A stretch of DNA of 64,000 bases from positions 10,148,766-10,212,765 of the forward strand of contig CM038716.1 in the NCBI GenBank assembly GCA_021613375.1, given 5' to 3'. Both the position numbers and the translations under genes were made by a program. The notes beneath the pieces were generated by a model. The model made no database searches. It was given only the letters and a program-made list of their open reading frames with translations, and had not been told where the DNA came from. The stretch is from Megaleporinus macrocephalus. Taxonomy: Eukaryota; Chordata; Actinopteri; Characiformes; Anostomidae. This document shows positions 62,064 through 64,000 of this stretch, in pieces (the stretch's first letter is position 1; each line of letters starts with the position of its first letter).

Positions 62064-62694
62064 ACACTGTATTACACTAATAAAGCCTGTAGACTCTCAG
62101 CAGATCATTCAGTAACATACCTGAACACTGTATTACACTAATAAAGCCTGTAGACTCTCAGCAGATCATTCAGTAACATACCTGAACACTGTATTACACT
62201 AATAAAGCCTGTAGACTCTCAGCAGATCATTCAGTAACATACCTGAACACTGTATTACACTAATAAAGCCTGTAGACTCTCAGCAGATCATTCAGTAACA
62301 TACCTGAACACTGTATTACACTAATAAAGCCTGTAGACTCTCAGCAGATCATTCAGTAACATACCTGAACACTGTAATACACTAATAAAGCCTGTAGACT
62401 CTCAGCAGATCATTCAGTAACATACCTGAACACTGTACTACACTAATAAAGCCTGTAGACTCTCAGCAGATCATTCAGTAACATACCTGAACACTGTATT
62501 ACACTAATAAAGCCTGTAGACTCTCAGCAGATCATTCAGTAACATACCTGAACACTGTATTACACTAATAAAGCCTGTAGACTCTCAGCAGATCATTCAG
62601 TAACATACCTGAACACTGTATTACACTAATAAAGCCTGTAGACTCTCAGCAGAACGTTCAGTAACATACCTGAACACTGCATTACACTAATAAA
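62064..62694. repeat. 61-bp minisatellite, spacer 4
   Basis: About ten units of the same repeat. Confidence 0.9.
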
Positions 62695-62756
62695 GAATGA
62701 AGAGTAGTAGGATATTTTAATTTTTTTTATTATTTTTATATTTGTTGATGTCTGGG

Positions 62757-63134
62757 TTTGGGGAGCGAGGGTTAGGGTGAGTTGAAAAAGGTTGGGTTTG
62801 ATTGTAGGGGGTTAAGGTTTATTGTAGGAGGTTTGGGTTGATTCAGGAGGTTGAGGTTGATTTAGGAGGTTGAGGTTTATTCAGGAGGTTGAGGTTGATT
62901 TAGGAGGTTGAGGTTGATTAAGGAGGTTGAGGTTGATTTAGGAAGTTGGGGTTGATTGTTGGAGGTAGGGTTTGATTGTAGGAGGTAGGGTTTGATTGTT
63001 GAAGGTAGGGTTTGATTGTTGGAGGTAGGCTTTGATTGTTGGAGGTAGGGTTTGATTGTTGGAGGTAGGGTTTGATTGTTGGAGGTAGGGTTTATTGTAG
63101 GAGGGTTGGGGTTTATTGTAGGAGGTTGGGGTTG
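62757..63134. repeat. 19/20-bp minisatellite overlapping E14 of copy 5
   Basis: Same repeat; gives copy 5 the longest tail, ending at 62877. Confidence 0.88.
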
Positions 63135-63984
63135 TTCTTTATAGCCATCTGTTGTCATGCTGACACCAGTCCGGTCTCTTACGTCCTCTGCCTCCACCAC
63201 GCCTCCCTCTTCCTCCAAAACCGCCTCTCTCCCTTTGTGGAGGAGTGAATCCATCATTATGGCTGGGGCCGTGACTTCTCTCAGTGGCCTCCTCCTCCCA
63301 CTGGTGTCTCGGCACCCTAGGTCGTCCCTGGTGCCGATGCGTCCACTGAACTTCGGACTGCTGCCTGGGTCGATGATGGCAGTCAGTCCGTGGACGAGGA
63401 GGAGGCTGCACCCCAGGAGAGTCTCTGTGAGCTACAAATGCAGATACACTCATGTTAGTATCAATGAGTAGTTACTGTAGAAGAACTTTTGGGTTCCTGA
63501 AGAACGTTTTAATGGAAGCTTCTATGTAAAACAGATGTGTGAGCATGAAGAACCTTGTAGAAGCTCCACTACCAGTGAAAGTTTATCTCTAGAGTCATAT
63601 ATCCAACCCAAGATCTGAAGAAGTACCTTTTTTTGTAAGAGTGTATGTTCATGTAAACAGAATCTGAGATCTGTTTTCTTTACTCACCCCGAGATGACTG
63701 AGGTGGCTGACGTGGTGGAGGTGGCTGAGGACGTTGAGGCAGCTGACGTGGTTGACGCTGCTGACGTTGCTGAGGCACCTGAGGCGTCTGAGGTGGCTGA
63801 CGCGGCTGACGCAGATGACGTGGCTGAGGTGGCTGGCACAGATGACGTGGCTGAAGCTGCTGAGGTGGCTGAGGTGGATGACGTGGCTGAGGCGGCTGAA
63901 TTTTAAGTGCCGTCCTCTTCATTTCATCCATGGTGGACTCAGCCGAAGCTCCACCTTCCTCCACCTCCTCGGTCTGGTCTCGTG
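62877..63984 (-). CDS. Tandem-array gene copy 5 (last two exons only)
   Basis: Only E13 (63688-63984, 297 bases) and E14 (62877-63424, 548 bases) lie in the window; the rest lies to the right. E13 has the same length as in copy 3 and the same Pro/Gln/Arg pattern. E14 has the longest minisatellite-encoded tail of the array and stops at 62877. Sequence and spacer type both group this 3' end with copy 3 rather than with copies 2 or 4. Confidence 0.68.
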
Positions 63985-64000
63985 CTGTAACATGAAGAAA

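Noticed and set aside
63694..63906. Acidic Val/Ala/Asp/Glu-rich plus-strand frame (also 28361-28732 and 48683-48871)
   Set aside because: Antisense shadow of the Pro/Gln/Arg-rich exon E13.

Overview
The window looks like a stretch of ray-finned fish (teleost) genome. It has short introns, degenerate Tc1/mariner, hAT, Ty3/gypsy and endogenous retrovirus copies of types common in fish, and many minisatellites. No bacterial or organellar features were seen. The species cannot be fixed from sequence alone.

The main content is a head-to-tail array of one unrecognised protein-coding gene on the minus strand, with five copies in view. Copy 1 (57-3910) runs off the left edge. Copies 2 (12341-18325), 3 (27859-32663) and 4 (47980-53733) look complete, each with 14 coding exons. 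Copy 5 (62877-63984) enters from the right edge. I derived exon borders from GT-AG sites that keep one reading frame. Every internal exon is phase 1 at both ends, and I saw no stop or lost splice site in copies 2-4. The predicted proteins are about 684, 658 and 678 residues: a Cys cluster with a Lys/Glu/Arg-rich N-terminus, three cassettes of short, probably helical segments, a Pro/Gln/Arg-rich stretch, and a tail running into a minisatellite.

Duplication is visible at several scales. Neighbouring exons form three related cassettes (E1-E4, E5-E8, E9-E12), and their introns share a recognisable acceptor-side block. The whole gene is tandemly repeated. The spacers alternate between two types (A: 1 and 3; B: 2 and 4), which points to a two-gene block having been copied.

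Each spacer (about 8.5 to 15 kb) lies between exon 1 of one copy and the last exon of the next. It holds a hAT remnant, a TA-flanked element, a Ty3/gypsy RNase H fragment with an LTR, a broken Tc1 element, a 72-bp minisatellite, a second DDE transposase relic, and 37-, 61- and 19/20-bp minisatellites reaching into the last exon. Spacer 1 has lost its middle part and carries a separate minus-strand gypsy insertion (about 7680-10388). Spacer 3 carries a 5.6-kb endogenous retrovirus (33637-39283) with a tRNA-Val-type primer binding site. All mobile-element genes seen are broken. Apart from the tandem gene, nothing looks like a working gene.
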